A stretch of 64,000 nucleotides of DNA from Kribbella catacumbae DSM 19601 (GTDB lineage Bacteria > Actinomycetota > Actinomycetes > Propionibacteriales > Kribbellaceae): assembly GCF_000372465.1 (NCBI RefSeq), contig NZ_AQUZ01000012.1:355-64354 (forward strand). Reading direction: 5' to 3'. Position numbers and translations under genes: made by a program. The notes below the pieces were generated by a model. That model was not told the origin of the DNA. It saw nothing but the letters and a program-made list of their open reading frames with translations, and made no database searches. This document shows positions 39,089 through 47,895 of the stretch, one piece after another. The first letter of the stretch is position 1, and the number at the start of each line of letters is the position of its first letter.

Positions 39089-40312
39089 CTAGCTACTCGC
39101 GTCACCGCGTGCCTGGCCTTGCCGGCCGGTCCGGTGGTCGGCCGCGTGCCGGGCGATCGCATCGGCGTAGATCCTCTCCGTGGCCGCCAGATCACGCTCC
39201 GGGGTGAAGCGGTCGAGATATACCTGGCGTGCTCGTTGGCCGAAGGCTATCGAAGTCGCCTCGGCTGTGAGCAACCCCACTGCCTTTCGGAGTGCCTCCG
39301 TGTCGCCCGGAGTGACCAAGGCACCGGTTTCCCCGTCGTCGACCAGCTCCGCGAGCGCCCCGATCCTGGACGCCACCACCGGTACTCCGTGCGCGAACGC
39401 CTCGATCACCACGAGCCCGAACGTCTCATAGGACCGCGCCGGTACGACGAGGGCGCGCGCGGACCGCAGTACGTCCATGCACTCGGCCCAGGGCAGCGCT
39501 CCCAGCACCTTCACCGACGGATCCAGCCTGGCGCGCTCGTCGGCCTCGGCCCGCAACGGCCCGTCGCCGACCACGACGAGCTGACCGAGCGCCGCGTCCC
39601 AGGCTTTGAGGAGATCAGCGAAACCCTTCTCCTCAGTCAGCCGCCCGAGAAAGACAACGGGCTCCCCCGCGCCCTCGCGTACCGCGCCCGAGTGGGCGAC
39701 GGCGTGTGGCTTCACGACGATCTGGTCGGGGTCGAACCCGCCGGCGACGTACCGGGAGCGGACGAACTCCGACGGCGCGATCAGGGTCGTGACGTACCGC
39801 TGCCAGGTATGGAGTGCTTTGTGCACGGTGATGCCGGCGACCAGCGGGAGGCTCTGCACCTTGGAGTCGCGATAACAGCCATGCACCGCGCCACGCCACG
39901 GAATCCGCCCCACGCAGGATTCGCAGGGACCACCGTTTCGCTGCAGTACGCCGTTGGCACACATCAGCCGGAAATTGTGCAGAGTGGCGACGACCGGCAG
40001 GTCCTGGCGGGCCGCTGCACGCAGTACAGAAGGACTGAAGAGCGGGAAGGTGTTGTGCACATGCACGATGTCCGGACGCGCCGTCTGCAATCGGAATGTT
40101 AAATCGCGTTCGTCGGCGAATGACCATACGGAGCGGAACGGTAACAGCGCGCGATCTTTTCGGCTCATTTGCGCAATGTCGTCACTGTTCTGTGCGTAAA
40201 GGTCAACAACATGTCCTGATGTACGCAAAAGATCAGCCGTTTGATCGACGACGGTGTTTTCGCCACTGGGTTGACCCGAACGGTAACGGTTGTGCAACAT
40301 GGCGACCCGCAT
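39089..40312 (-). CDS. GT4-family glycosyltransferase with Cys-rich segment
   Basis: The 407-residue GT-B protein has MRVAMLHNRYRSGQPSGENTV, HNTFPLFSPSVL, a four-cysteine segment (LMCANGVLQRNGGPCESCVG...VHGCYRD) typical of one exopolysaccharide glycosyltransferase subgroup, and the donor-domain sequence VVFLGRLTEEKGFADLLKAW with ARSYETFGLVVIEAFAHGVPVVAS (E-x7-E). It likely extends a surface polysaccharide repeat unit. It is separated from the preceding unit by about 160 bp of non-coding sequence and is divergent from the first beta-helix gene. Confidence 0.9.
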   Translation of the reverse strand: MRVAMLHNRYRSGQPSGENTVVDQTADLLRTSGHVVDLYAQNSDDIAQMSRKDRALLPFRSVWSFADERDLTFRLQTARPDIVHVHNTFPLFSPSVLRAAARQDLPVVATLHNFRLMCANGVLQRNGGPCESCVGRIPWRGAVHGCYRDSKVQSLPLVAGITVHKALHTWQRYVTTLIAPSEFVRSRYVAGGFDPDQIVVKPHAVAHSGAVREGAGEPVVFLGRLTEEKGFADLLKAWDAALGQLVVVGDGPLRAEADERARLDPSVKVLGALPWAECMDVLRSARALVVPARSYETFGLVVIEAFAHGVPVVASRIGALAELVDDGETGALVTPGDTEALRKAVGLLTAEATSIAFGQRARQVYLDRFTPERDLAATERIYADAIARHAADHRTGRQGQARGDASS

Positions 40313-40406
40313 GACACCACCTTAAGTCTCGCGGTGGTGACAACTGGTACGTGACAGGCCGCACCTGGGGACGAACTACCGCGCGCCGAGACACCCGGAG
40401 GGTGCT

Positions 40407-42134
40407 TTGAGGAGTATTGGTTCGAGAAGGGTGTTGCTTGCAGCCCTTATCGCCATGGCGTTGGCTGTCGTTACAGCTTTCCCCGTCATCTCTCATTACA
40501 AGAACGCGGCTTCCGCGGAGAAGTCACGCGACACGGCCCAGAACGGCCCGTCCGGTCCAGCGGTGCTCCCCTCGAAACGCCCGGCCGCACAGCCGACGCA
40601 GCCGCCTGGCACCGTCTCGACCAAGCCCCCGACGGTCGCGCCGTCGAAGAAGCCGGTGGCCCCCACCAAGAAGCCCACCAGTACGGCGACCAAGTCCGAG
40701 CCCACCGCCACCACCCCGCCGGCCAAGACCGAGCCGGCCATCGGCGAGACCGACGCCGGCCCAGCGGTCGCGGGTCCCTGCAGTGGAGTGGTGATCAAGC
40801 CCGGCCAGAACGCCCAGGCCGTGGTCAACTCCCAGCCGGCCGGCTCGACCGTCTGCTTCGCCTCCGGTGTGCACCGGATCAGCCAGACCATCCGGCCGAA
40901 GGCGAACATGACGATCGCCAGCTCGGCTCGCGCAGTCCTGACCGGCTCGGTGCCCCTCACCAGCTGGGCCAAGTCGGGCACGCGCTGGGTCACCCGCGGC
41001 GCGCTGCCGTCGGCGTACGGGATGAGTGGGCAGTGCGAGGACAACAAGGCGAACATCTGCCACCTGCGCGAGCAGGTCTTCCTGGACAGCAGCCACCTGA
41101 CCCGGGTCGCGTCGCTCGCCGCGGTCAAGGCCGGCACCTTCTACGCCGACTACGCCGCTGACGCGATCTACCTGGGCAGCAACCCGGCCGGACACGCGGT
41201 CGAGATGTCGAAGACGCCGACCGCGATCGAGTCGAACCAGCCCGGCGTCACCGTCCGCGGCCTGACCATCGAGCACTTCGCCAGCCCGGCCCAGGCCGGC
41301 GCGCTGGTCTCCGGCCCCGGCTGGACCGTCAAGGCGAACGAGGTCCGCTGGAACAAGTCGGTCGGGCTGATGCTGGTGAAGGCGAACAACGCCCGGATCG
41401 AGCGCAACCTGGTGCACCACAACGGCCAGCTCGGCCTCGGCCAGTACAACTCGCTCAAGGCGAACGTCACCCGCAACGTCATCACCTACAACAACACCGA
41501 CGGCTTCTGGATCGCCGACTGGGAATCCGGCGGGATGAAGTCGACGCGTTCGTCGGGCACCGTCAGCAGCAACCTGATCCGGTCCAACAAGGGCGTCGGG
41601 CTGTGGGCCGACGTCGCCGACGACGGCCGGGTGATCAGCTCGAACAAGATCACCGGTAACGCCGCCGACGGGATCCGCTTCGAGATCAGCCGCAACGGCG
41701 TGATCGAGAACAACACGATCACCGGCAACGGATTCGGTACCGGCCGTGGCTCCGGTACGTCGCTGTGGGACGGCGGCGGTATCAACGTCAACACCTCGTC
41801 GAACGTGACGGTCCGGAACAACACCGTGTCCGGCAACGTCAACGGCATCTCGATCCAGTCCCGGACCCGGGGCGACGGACCGTGGGGCCGCTACCTGCTC
41901 CGCAACGTCCATGTCACCGGCAACACGATCGGGATGACGGGCGGCACCCAGGCGACCGGCATGGTGCAGAACTCCGGAGCCGAGGTGCCAGCCGGACAGC
42001 TGACCTTCAGCGGCAACCGGTACCTGCTGGACAAGCTGGCCGCGCAGCGGTTCGCCAAGTTCGGCACCAAGCTGACCGCCATTGGCTGGCGCAGTGCCGG
42101 CCTTGATACCGCTGGGAGCTTCCTGACCAGCTGA
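40407..42134 (+). CDS. secreted right-handed beta-helix protein, paralogue 1
   Basis: The 575-residue protein has an N-terminal signal/anchor (about residues 5-30), a Lys/Pro/Thr-rich linker (residues 45-115), a conserved head (CSGVVIKPGQNAQAVV...TVCFASGVHRISQTIRPKA...AVLTGSVPLTSW) and a parallel beta-helix of PbH1 repeats (residues 275-520). It shares NNTDGFWIADWESGG and SLWDGGGINVNTSSNVTVRNN with two paralogues. The fold occurs in polysaccharide lyases, epimerases and hydrolases. The TTG start is supported by GGAGG 5 nt upstream. Position in a polysaccharide locus suggests action on, or binding to, a glycan; no catalytic residues are assigned. Confidence 0.85.
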   Translation: MRSIGSRRVLLAALIAMALAVVTAFPVISHYKNAASAEKSRDTAQNGPSGPAVLPSKRPAAQPTQPPGTVSTKPPTVAPSKKPVAPTKKPTSTATKSEPTATTPPAKTEPAIGETDAGPAVAGPCSGVVIKPGQNAQAVVNSQPAGSTVCFASGVHRISQTIRPKANMTIASSARAVLTGSVPLTSWAKSGTRWVTRGALPSAYGMSGQCEDNKANICHLREQVFLDSSHLTRVASLAAVKAGTFYADYAADAIYLGSNPAGHAVEMSKTPTAIESNQPGVTVRGLTIEHFASPAQAGALVSGPGWTVKANEVRWNKSVGLMLVKANNARIERNLVHHNGQLGLGQYNSLKANVTRNVITYNNTDGFWIADWESGGMKSTRSSGTVSSNLIRSNKGVGLWADVADDGRVISSNKITGNAADGIRFEISRNGVIENNTITGNGFGTGRGSGTSLWDGGGINVNTSSNVTVRNNTVSGNVNGISIQSRTRGDGPWGRYLLRNVHVTGNTIGMTGGTQATGMVQNSGAEVPAGQLTFSGNRYLLDKLAAQRFAKFGTKLTAIGWRSAGLDTAGSFLTS

Positions 42135-42376
42135 GGAGCCGGCCTTCCCGAGCGAGCCCGATGCCGCGGGGCTTGCATCACGCAGCGCAACTTTGATGAC
42201 AGAGCGCAATTGATGCACCCGGCAACAACAAACATGCCTGGGGCAACCGACTCGGAAGAATTGTTGGCCGACGCAACGACAATGCGTATTGCCACGACTA
42301 CCTCAAGTAGTAGTCTTCTGGAGAAGGCCGCACCAGGGGGGTGCAGAAAGAAGTACCAATCCCCGGAGGGTCGTCA

Positions 42377-44086
42377 GTGAAGAAGTCAGTGACCATCATC
42401 TGTGTCGCGGCAGCCGGTGCGGTCGCCTTGACCGGGATCGTCGCCGGAACGCGAAGCAGCATCGCCTCCGCATTCGGTGAGGACAACAAGTCCGGCGGCA
42501 TCCTGCCGGGTGAGCATCCACGCAAGCCCTGGCCGCGCCCGACGCCGACTCCGACCGTCAGTGTGCCCAGCACGCCCGCCCCGACCCCTGCGCCGACGCC
42601 CACCCCGACCACCACCAAGCCGACCGCCACGCCAACTCCGACGCCAACGCCCTCCCCGACACCGGAGCCCACGCCGACGCTGCTCCCCCCGGGCACCTTC
42701 CCGGCCGGCCCTTCGCTGGCGCCGGCCTGCAACGGCACCACGATCAGGACCGACCAGAACGCGGCCGACCTGATCGACAAGTCCGCGACCGGTACGACGT
42801 TCTGCTTCGCCGCCGGCCTGCATCGGATCGACCGCCCGTTGCGCCCGAAGGCGAACTCGACCCTGGGCAGCGACGAGGGCGCGGTGCTGACCGGCTCGGT
42901 CCCGCTGACCGGCTGGGCGGCCGACAACGGCGACTGGGTGACTCGCGGCGCGCTGCCGGCGGCGTACGGGATGACCGGGCAGTGCGAGGACAACGTCGCC
43001 AACATCTGCTACCTGCGCGAGCAGGTCTTCCTGAACGGCAAGCACCTGTTGCGGGTGAAGACCCGGGACAAGGTTGCTCCCGGCACCTTCTACGCCGACT
43101 ACGCCGGCAACGCGGTGTACGTCGGTGACAACCCGCAGGGCCGGTCGGTGGAGATGTCCAAGACGAAGACCGCGATCGAGCCGGGCGGGACCAACGTCGC
43201 CATCCACGGGCTGACGGTCGAGCACTTCGCCAGCGCACCGCAGGCCGGTGCAGTGGTGCTCGGCGGCGGCTGGCGGGTGTTCGCCAACGACATCCGCTGG
43301 AACCACGCGGTCGGCGCGATGCTCGTCAACGCCGACGGCGCGACGCTGGACAAGAACCTGATCCAGTACAACGGGCAGCTCGGCGTCGGCCAGTACAGCA
43401 CCAGCAACGGCAAGATCGTCGGCAACCAGGTCAGCAACAACAACACCGACGGCTTCTGGATCGCCGACTGGGAGTCCGGCGGGATCAAGACCACCTGGTC
43501 CATCAACGGGTCCGTGGCCGGCAACCTGATCAAGGAGAACCTCGGCGTCGGGCTGTGGAGCGACGCGTACGACGACAGCCGGGTGTTCCGCGACAACCAG
43601 ATCGTCGACAACGCCGCTGACGGCATCCGCTACGAGATCGGCCGCAATGGCGTGATCGAGGACAACGTCATCACGGGCAACGGCCTGGGGACCGGTCGCG
43701 GGTCGGGCCGGTCGCTGTGGGACGGCGGCGGTATCAACGTGAACACGTCGACGAACGTGACGGTTCGCAACAACGTGCTGGCCGGCAACGTGAACGGCAT
43801 CTCGATCCAGTCCCGGACCAGGGGCAACGGCCCGTGGGGGCTGAACGTGCTGCGCGACGTGATCGTCACCGGCAACAAGGTGACGATGCGCGGCGGGACG
43901 ACGTCGACGGGCATGGTGCAGAACTCCGGCGCCGCGATCCCGACCGGCGAGGTCGTGCTGAAGGACAACAGCTACGTGCTCGACAGCCTGAGCGCGGACC
44001 GGTTCCAGAAGTTCGGCCAGTGGTTCAGCGCGGCCGAGTGGCAAGCCGCCGGCCTCGACACCGGCAGCCACTTCACCACCGGCTGA
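42377..44086 (+). CDS. secreted right-handed beta-helix protein, paralogue 2
   Basis: The 569-residue protein starts with a Sec signal (MKKSVTIICVAAAGAVALTG), then a Pro-Thr linker (about residues 55-110, with PTPTPTPTP runs), the shared head (CNGTTIRTDQNAADL...AVLTGSVPLTGW) and the beta-helix with NNTDGFWIADWESGG and TGMVQNSGAAIPTGEVV. It is close to paralogue 1, 240 bp upstream. The GTG at 42377 has GGAGGG 6 nt upstream and is preferred to the frame opening at 42341. The 242-bp gap before it holds no recognisable gene or riboswitch. A terminator follows. Surface glycan modification or adhesion is the likely role. Confidence 0.86.
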   Translation: MKKSVTIICVAAAGAVALTGIVAGTRSSIASAFGEDNKSGGILPGEHPRKPWPRPTPTPTVSVPSTPAPTPAPTPTPTTTKPTATPTPTPTPSPTPEPTPTLLPPGTFPAGPSLAPACNGTTIRTDQNAADLIDKSATGTTFCFAAGLHRIDRPLRPKANSTLGSDEGAVLTGSVPLTGWAADNGDWVTRGALPAAYGMTGQCEDNVANICYLREQVFLNGKHLLRVKTRDKVAPGTFYADYAGNAVYVGDNPQGRSVEMSKTKTAIEPGGTNVAIHGLTVEHFASAPQAGAVVLGGGWRVFANDIRWNHAVGAMLVNADGATLDKNLIQYNGQLGVGQYSTSNGKIVGNQVSNNNTDGFWIADWESGGIKTTWSINGSVAGNLIKENLGVGLWSDAYDDSRVFRDNQIVDNAADGIRYEIGRNGVIEDNVITGNGLGTGRGSGRSLWDGGGINVNTSTNVTVRNNVLAGNVNGISIQSRTRGNGPWGLNVLRDVIVTGNKVTMRGGTTSTGMVQNSGAAIPTGEVVLKDNSYVLDSLSADRFQKFGQWFSAAEWQAAGLDTGSHFTTG

Positions 44087-44135
44087 CCGAAACGTCCAGG
44101 TGAGCATCCCCAGAGCTCACCCGGACCCACAAGAG

Positions 44136-44169
44136 GCAGCCGCCGCGAGCAGCATCTCGCGGCGGCTGC
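44136..44169. terminator. terminator hairpin between the beta-helix gene and uxuB
   Basis: GCAGCCGCCGCGAG and CTCGCGGCGGCTGC form a perfect 14-bp stem with a 6-nt loop between two convergent genes, so it can serve both. Confidence 0.85.
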
Positions 44170-44232
44170 TGCCATTTCAGCCGGTCATGCCGCACGCGTG
44201 TCTTCCAGCCGGTCGATGCGCTGACGCGCCTT

Positions 44233-45666
44233 TCAGGCGGTCAGTGCGCTGACGTGGTCGATCAGCAGGTCTTTGAAGACTGTGTTTGCGGGGAGGTCGG
44301 TGCCGAAGACGGATTCGACGCCCAGGAGCGCGTCCACCGTCGCGGCCGGGCCGGGGGTCGTGGTTGCGAGTGCCTCCTGCAGTTTGCCGGCTTGGGGATC
44401 GTCGAGCGGCAGATCCTTGCCGTTGGCATCCACTCCGGTGGAGACGTAGACCATCCAGGCGGCGACGGCGAGGGAAGCCAGGCGCGGCTCGGTGTTGGCG
44501 GCCAGGCGGTCGCGGATGGTGCCGAGCAGGCGGACGGGCAGCTTCACCGAACCGTCCATCGCGACCTGCGCCGTCCGGTGCTTCAGCGCGGGGTTGGCGA
44601 ACCGTTCCAGCACACTCTGCCCGTACGCCGTCAGGTCGAGCCCGTCCGGCGGCGTCAGCGTGGGGATCACGTCGGCCGTCATCAGCTCGCTGGCGAAACC
44701 GGCCAGCTCTTCGTCGCGAACTGCCTCGGCAATCGTCTCGTAGCCGCGCAACGCACCCAGATACGCGAGCATCGAGTGCGTCGCGTTGAGCATCCGCAGT
44801 TTCGCCTGCTCCCACGGCGCAACGTCACCGGTGAAGATCGCGCCCGCCTTCTCCCAGTCCGGGCGCCCGCCGGCGAAGTCGTCCTCGATCACCCACTGCA
44901 GGAACGGCTCCGCAACCACAACAGCCTCATCCCGTACTCCGAGCAGCGCCGCGGCCCCAGCACGGTCGGCATCCGTGGTCGCCGGCACGATCCGGTCAAC
45001 CATGCTGGCCGGGAAGCGCGCGACCTCCAACTGCTGGATCAGCTGCTTGGCATCCGGTGAGGCGGCGGCGTAGTCCTCCATCAGGCGACGGAGAAAGGGG
45101 CCATTGGCCACCAAGTTGTCACAGGAGAGCACCGTCAGCGGACCGGCGCCGTTCTCAGCACGCCGAGCCAGTCCGGCGGCCAGTTGACCCGCCACGGTCC
45201 GGGGTGGGCGGCCAGCGAGGTCGGCCTGGATCTCCGGATCGGTCAGGTCGAGACCGCCTTCAGCGGCGGCTCGATATCCCTTCTCGGTCACGGTCAGCGT
45301 CACCACCGCCACCGCCGGATCCGCGATCCGGGCGACCACCGACTCCGGGTCCTCCGGCGCGGTCAGGACGTCGCGGATGCTGCCGATCACGCGGATGCTG
45401 GGGTCGCCCAGGCCACGGGTCAGTACGGAGTACAGGCCGTCCTGTGGTGCGAGCTGATCGCGAACGGTCGCTGAGCGCTGGCTGATGCCGCAGATCCCCC
45501 ACCGGGTGTCGCCGGTGAGGATCGCGGCCTGCTCGGTGAAGACGGCTTGATGCGCGCGGTGGAAGGCCCCGAGGCCGAGATGGACGATCCCGACAGTGAG
45601 CTCCCGCGGGTCCACGCCCGGCCTATGAACAGCCGGAATGCTGCTGAGGCTCAGTCGCTCGATCAT
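44233..45666 (-). CDS. uxuB: mannitol dehydrogenase-family oxidoreductase, probable fructuronate reductase
   Basis: The 477-residue protein belongs to the polyol/uronate long-chain dehydrogenases: GIVHLGLGAFHRAHQAVFTEQA (NAD-binding), VTLTVTEKGYR and the catalytic K-x5-N-x2-H motif in KLRMLNATHSMLAYLG. It overlaps the downstream-acting sugar kinase gene (ATGA), and the divergent gene is uronate isomerase, so reduction of D-fructuronate to mannonate is the best guess; mannitol or tagaturonate are alternatives. No mannonate dehydratase is in the window. Confidence 0.85.
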   Translation of the reverse strand: MIERLSLSSIPAVHRPGVDPRELTVGIVHLGLGAFHRAHQAVFTEQAAILTGDTRWGICGISQRSATVRDQLAPQDGLYSVLTRGLGDPSIRVIGSIRDVLTAPEDPESVVARIADPAVAVVTLTVTEKGYRAAAEGGLDLTDPEIQADLAGRPPRTVAGQLAAGLARRAENGAGPLTVLSCDNLVANGPFLRRLMEDYAAASPDAKQLIQQLEVARFPASMVDRIVPATTDADRAGAAALLGVRDEAVVVAEPFLQWVIEDDFAGGRPDWEKAGAIFTGDVAPWEQAKLRMLNATHSMLAYLGALRGYETIAEAVRDEELAGFASELMTADVIPTLTPPDGLDLTAYGQSVLERFANPALKHRTAQVAMDGSVKLPVRLLGTIRDRLAANTEPRLASLAVAAWMVYVSTGVDANGKDLPLDDPQAGKLQEALATTTPGPAATVDALLGVESVFGTDLPANTVFKDLLIDHVSALTA

Positions 45667-46604
45667 GCAGATACCTCCGCTGCTCCGTTGGCCGCGTGGG
45701 CCCGGGTTTCTTCGAGTGTGGCTACGTGGCCGGTGCCGCCGAGGCCTCCGACTGATAGCGAGGCGGCCGCCACGCCGAGTCGTACCGCCTCTTCCAGGCC
45801 ATCGCCGAGCGCGAGTCGCGCCGTCACCGTGCCGGCGAACGAGTCGCCCGCACCGGTCTGGTCGACAACCATCGGCGCCGGGATCACCGGGATCTCGACG
45901 ATCCGTCCGGCGTCGTCCAAGAGCACGCCTTCGGATCCGCGAGTCAGTGCGACGGCCTCGACGCCGAGCCCTCTGATCGCAGTACAGGCTGCGACTGGAT
46001 CGTCTCCTTCGCTGACCAGCTGTGCTTCGCGTGGCCAGGCTGGGGTGACGAGTCGCGTGTACTGCGCCAGCGTGCGGAGGTGATCCCCTGCTCCAGCGGC
46101 GCTCACCAACCGCGGTCGCCAGTTGGGGTCATAGACGAAGCAGCGAGCACTCGACGCGGCGACCCGCACCGCCTGGGCCGACAGCGGCGAGATGGCGCAG
46201 GCGATCCCGCTCGCCAGCACCGCACCGGTCCGCGCAACCAGATCGAGGGGTACGTCGCCCGGGCCGAGTCCTGAGCCTGCGCTCCCCCGGCGTACGTAGG
46301 TGAACTCCCGTGCGCCCGACGGGTCGGCGTGCTGAAGGTAGACGCCGTGCTGCCCGGGCACCCGGATCACCTGCGACGTGTCGATGCCCAGGGCAACCAC
46401 TCGGTCGAGCAGCCGGTCGCCGAGCTCATCGTCGGGCACCCTGGCGAGGAGAGCCGTGTGCGCACCCGCGGCGGCCGCCGCGGCCGCCGAGTTGAGCGCG
46501 TCGCCGGAGAAGTTGAGCGTGAGCGCAGTACCGGCGTCGAGCGGTTCCGTGGAGCTGAACTCCACCAGGATCTCGCCGATCACCAGTACGTCGGGGATCA
46601 CCAT
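45663..46604 (-). CDS. kdgK: PfkB-family sugar kinase, probable 2-keto-3-deoxygluconate kinase
   Basis: The 313-residue ribokinase-fold protein has LVIGEILVEFSS, the substrate-binding SGDALNSAAAAAAAGA and the ATP/catalytic motif DQTGAGDSFAGTVTARLALG. PfkB kinases of this length in uronate operons phosphorylate 2-keto-3-deoxygluconate. It precedes and overlaps the dehydrogenase by 4 bp. The ATG has no strong Shine-Dalgarno of its own; a short ORF with a strong site lies just upstream. LacI-type control from 47751 is likely. Confidence 0.85.
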   Translation of the reverse strand: MVIPDVLVIGEILVEFSSTEPLDAGTALTLNFSGDALNSAAAAAAAGAHTALLARVPDDELGDRLLDRVVALGIDTSQVIRVPGQHGVYLQHADPSGAREFTYVRRGSAGSGLGPGDVPLDLVARTGAVLASGIACAISPLSAQAVRVAASSARCFVYDPNWRPRLVSAAGAGDHLRTLAQYTRLVTPAWPREAQLVSEGDDPVAACTAIRGLGVEAVALTRGSEGVLLDDAGRIVEIPVIPAPMVVDQTGAGDSFAGTVTARLALGDGLEEAVRLGVAAASLSVGGLGGTGHVATLEETRAHAANGAAEVSA

Positions 46605-46632
46605 GCGTGCACCGTTCCATCCTCCAGGCGGT

Positions 46633-46686
46633 TCACCGGCAGGTACGCCGGGCGGTACGGATAGGCGTGGGGTTGACGAGGCGCAT
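46633..46686 (-). CDS. possible 17-residue leader ORF upstream of kdgK
   Basis: A short reading frame starts at ATG 46686, 8 nt after AGAGGAGAG, and encodes 17 residues ending before a TGA at 46633. The other reverse frame spells LPVNRLEDGTVHAW up to the kdgK start. Either a leader peptide or the debris of a longer gene may explain it; no function is claimed. Confidence 0.25.
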   Translation of the reverse strand: MRLVNPTPIRTARRTCR

Positions 46687-46704
46687 CGGGATCTCTCCTC
46701 TGGA

Positions 46705-47709
46705 TCAGGGGCGTGCCGGGTCAGGAGCCACGCCGGTGGAGTCCCGCACTATCAGCTCGCCGTGCAACTTGCCGCGGGTGGCGATGATGGTGTCTGGATC
46801 CGGGTCGTCGAGGACGGCCAGCAGCAACTCGACCGCGATCTCGCCGGCCTTCTGCTTGGGCAGCCGCACCGTCGTCAACGCGGGCCGGGACATCCTGGCC
46901 ATGGCGATTCCATCGATGCCGACCACACTCAGGTCGCCCGGCACTGAGATTCCCCGGGTGTGCAACCGGGCCAGCAGCCCGATCGCGATCAGGTCGTTGT
47001 AGGCCACCACGGCGGTCGCACCGGTGGCGACCACCTGGTCGGCGGCCGCCATGCCACCCTCGTAGGTCGGGGCGAAGTCGCCGACGTCGACCAGCTTCAC
47101 CCCGTGGTCGCGGGCCGCGGCGTACAGGCCGATGATGCGGTGCGCGCTGGACCACGAGGCCTTCGGTCCGCCGACCCAGGCGATCCGCCGATGCCCGAGG
47201 GCCACCAGGTGCGCGATCGCTTGCCGCATCCCGCCCTCGTTGTCGAAGGTGACGGCGGGAACGCCTTCGACCAGCCGGTTCACCAGCACGACGTTCGTCT
47301 CCCGCGCCACGGCGGCCAGCTCTTCTTCGGTGGCTCGAGGTGAGCACAGGATCAGCCCGTCGACCTGTTTGGCCAGCGCCCGCACCAGGCCGGCCTCGGC
47401 CGCGGCGTCCTCGTCGGTGTCCGCCAGGAACACGGCCACGTCGTGCAGCCGGGCGCGGGCCTGGACACCCTTCACGACGCTGGGGAAGAACGGGTTCGCC
47501 AGATCGGGGACGACCAGGCCGATGTTGCCGGTGCGGCCGGTGATCAGGCCGCGGGCGGCTCGGTTGGGCTCGTAACCCAGCTGCTCCGCCGCTGCCCGCA
47601 CGCGGGCCCGGGTGGCCGGGTTGACGACGTCGGGCAGCGAGAGCGCGCGGGAAACGGTCGACGGTGACACGCCCGCCAGCCGGGCGACGTCGCGAATAGT
47701 CGCTGGCAT
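46705..47709 (-). CDS. LacI-family transcriptional regulator
   Basis: The 334-residue protein has a LacI HTH and hinge (residues 4-60: IRDVARLAGVSPSTVSRALSLPDVVNPATRARVRAAAEQLGY) and a periplasmic-binding-protein-like effector domain (NIGLVVPDLANPFFPSVVKG, GHRRIAWVGGP, TAVVAYNDLIAIGLL). Full length for the family. It sits between the kdgK-uxuB pair and divergent uxaC, with the palindrome TGCAATCGGTTGCA between, so it probably represses the uronate genes until a uronate or KDG effector binds. Confidence 0.92.
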   Translation of the reverse strand: MPATIRDVARLAGVSPSTVSRALSLPDVVNPATRARVRAAAEQLGYEPNRAARGLITGRTGNIGLVVPDLANPFFPSVVKGVQARARLHDVAVFLADTDEDAAAEAGLVRALAKQVDGLILCSPRATEEELAAVARETNVVLVNRLVEGVPAVTFDNEGGMRQAIAHLVALGHRRIAWVGGPKASWSSAHRIIGLYAAARDHGVKLVDVGDFAPTYEGGMAAADQVVATGATAVVAYNDLIAIGLLARLHTRGISVPGDLSVVGIDGIAMARMSRPALTTVRLPKQKAGEIAVELLLAVLDDPDPDTIIATRGKLHGELIVRDSTGVAPDPARP

Positions 47710-47750
47710 CTCCCACCTCCGGGTCGTCTGGTCTGGCCGTTGGCTGAGTT

Positions 47751-47764
47751 TGCAATCGGTTGCA
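47751..47764. promoter_or_regulatory. LacI-type operator TGCAATCGGTTGCA
   Basis: TGCAA and TTGCA arms flank a CG-containing centre, the usual form of a LacI-family operator. It lies 42 bp upstream of the lacI-like start and 132 bp upstream of uxaC, in the divergent promoter region. Confidence 0.65.
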
Positions 47765-47847
47765 CTCTTGTGTCAAGTCCTCGTCGGCGAGCTGTGGACG
47801 ACACGCTGGATTTCCTTTATTTGCAGGGCTTGTGTGAGGCTGTGCTG

Positions 47848-47877
47848 GCTGCAATGCTTTCCGCAGCTGTTGCAGCC
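47848..47877. repeat. stem-loop in the uxaC leader
   Basis: GGCTGCAA (47848-47855) and TTGCAGCC (47870-47877) are perfect 8-bp arms around 14 nt, ending just before the GGAGGA site of uxaC. It may be a second operator or an RNA hairpin affecting translation. Confidence 0.45.
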
Positions 47878-47895
47878 GAACCCCACGGAGGACTT

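Noticed and set aside
42135-42376. Riboswitch upstream of the second beta-helix gene
   Set aside because: The 242-bp leader shows no recognisable c-di-GMP, c-di-AMP or other aptamer core.
40560-42710. CRISPR or tandem-repeat array suggested by repeated Pro/Thr/Lys codons
   Set aside because: These are protein linkers in frame within the beta-helix genes; no spacer structure.
40524-44107. 564- and 573-residue reverse ORFs
   Set aside because: Antisense to the beta-helix genes; Asp/Val/Arg-rich shadow frames.
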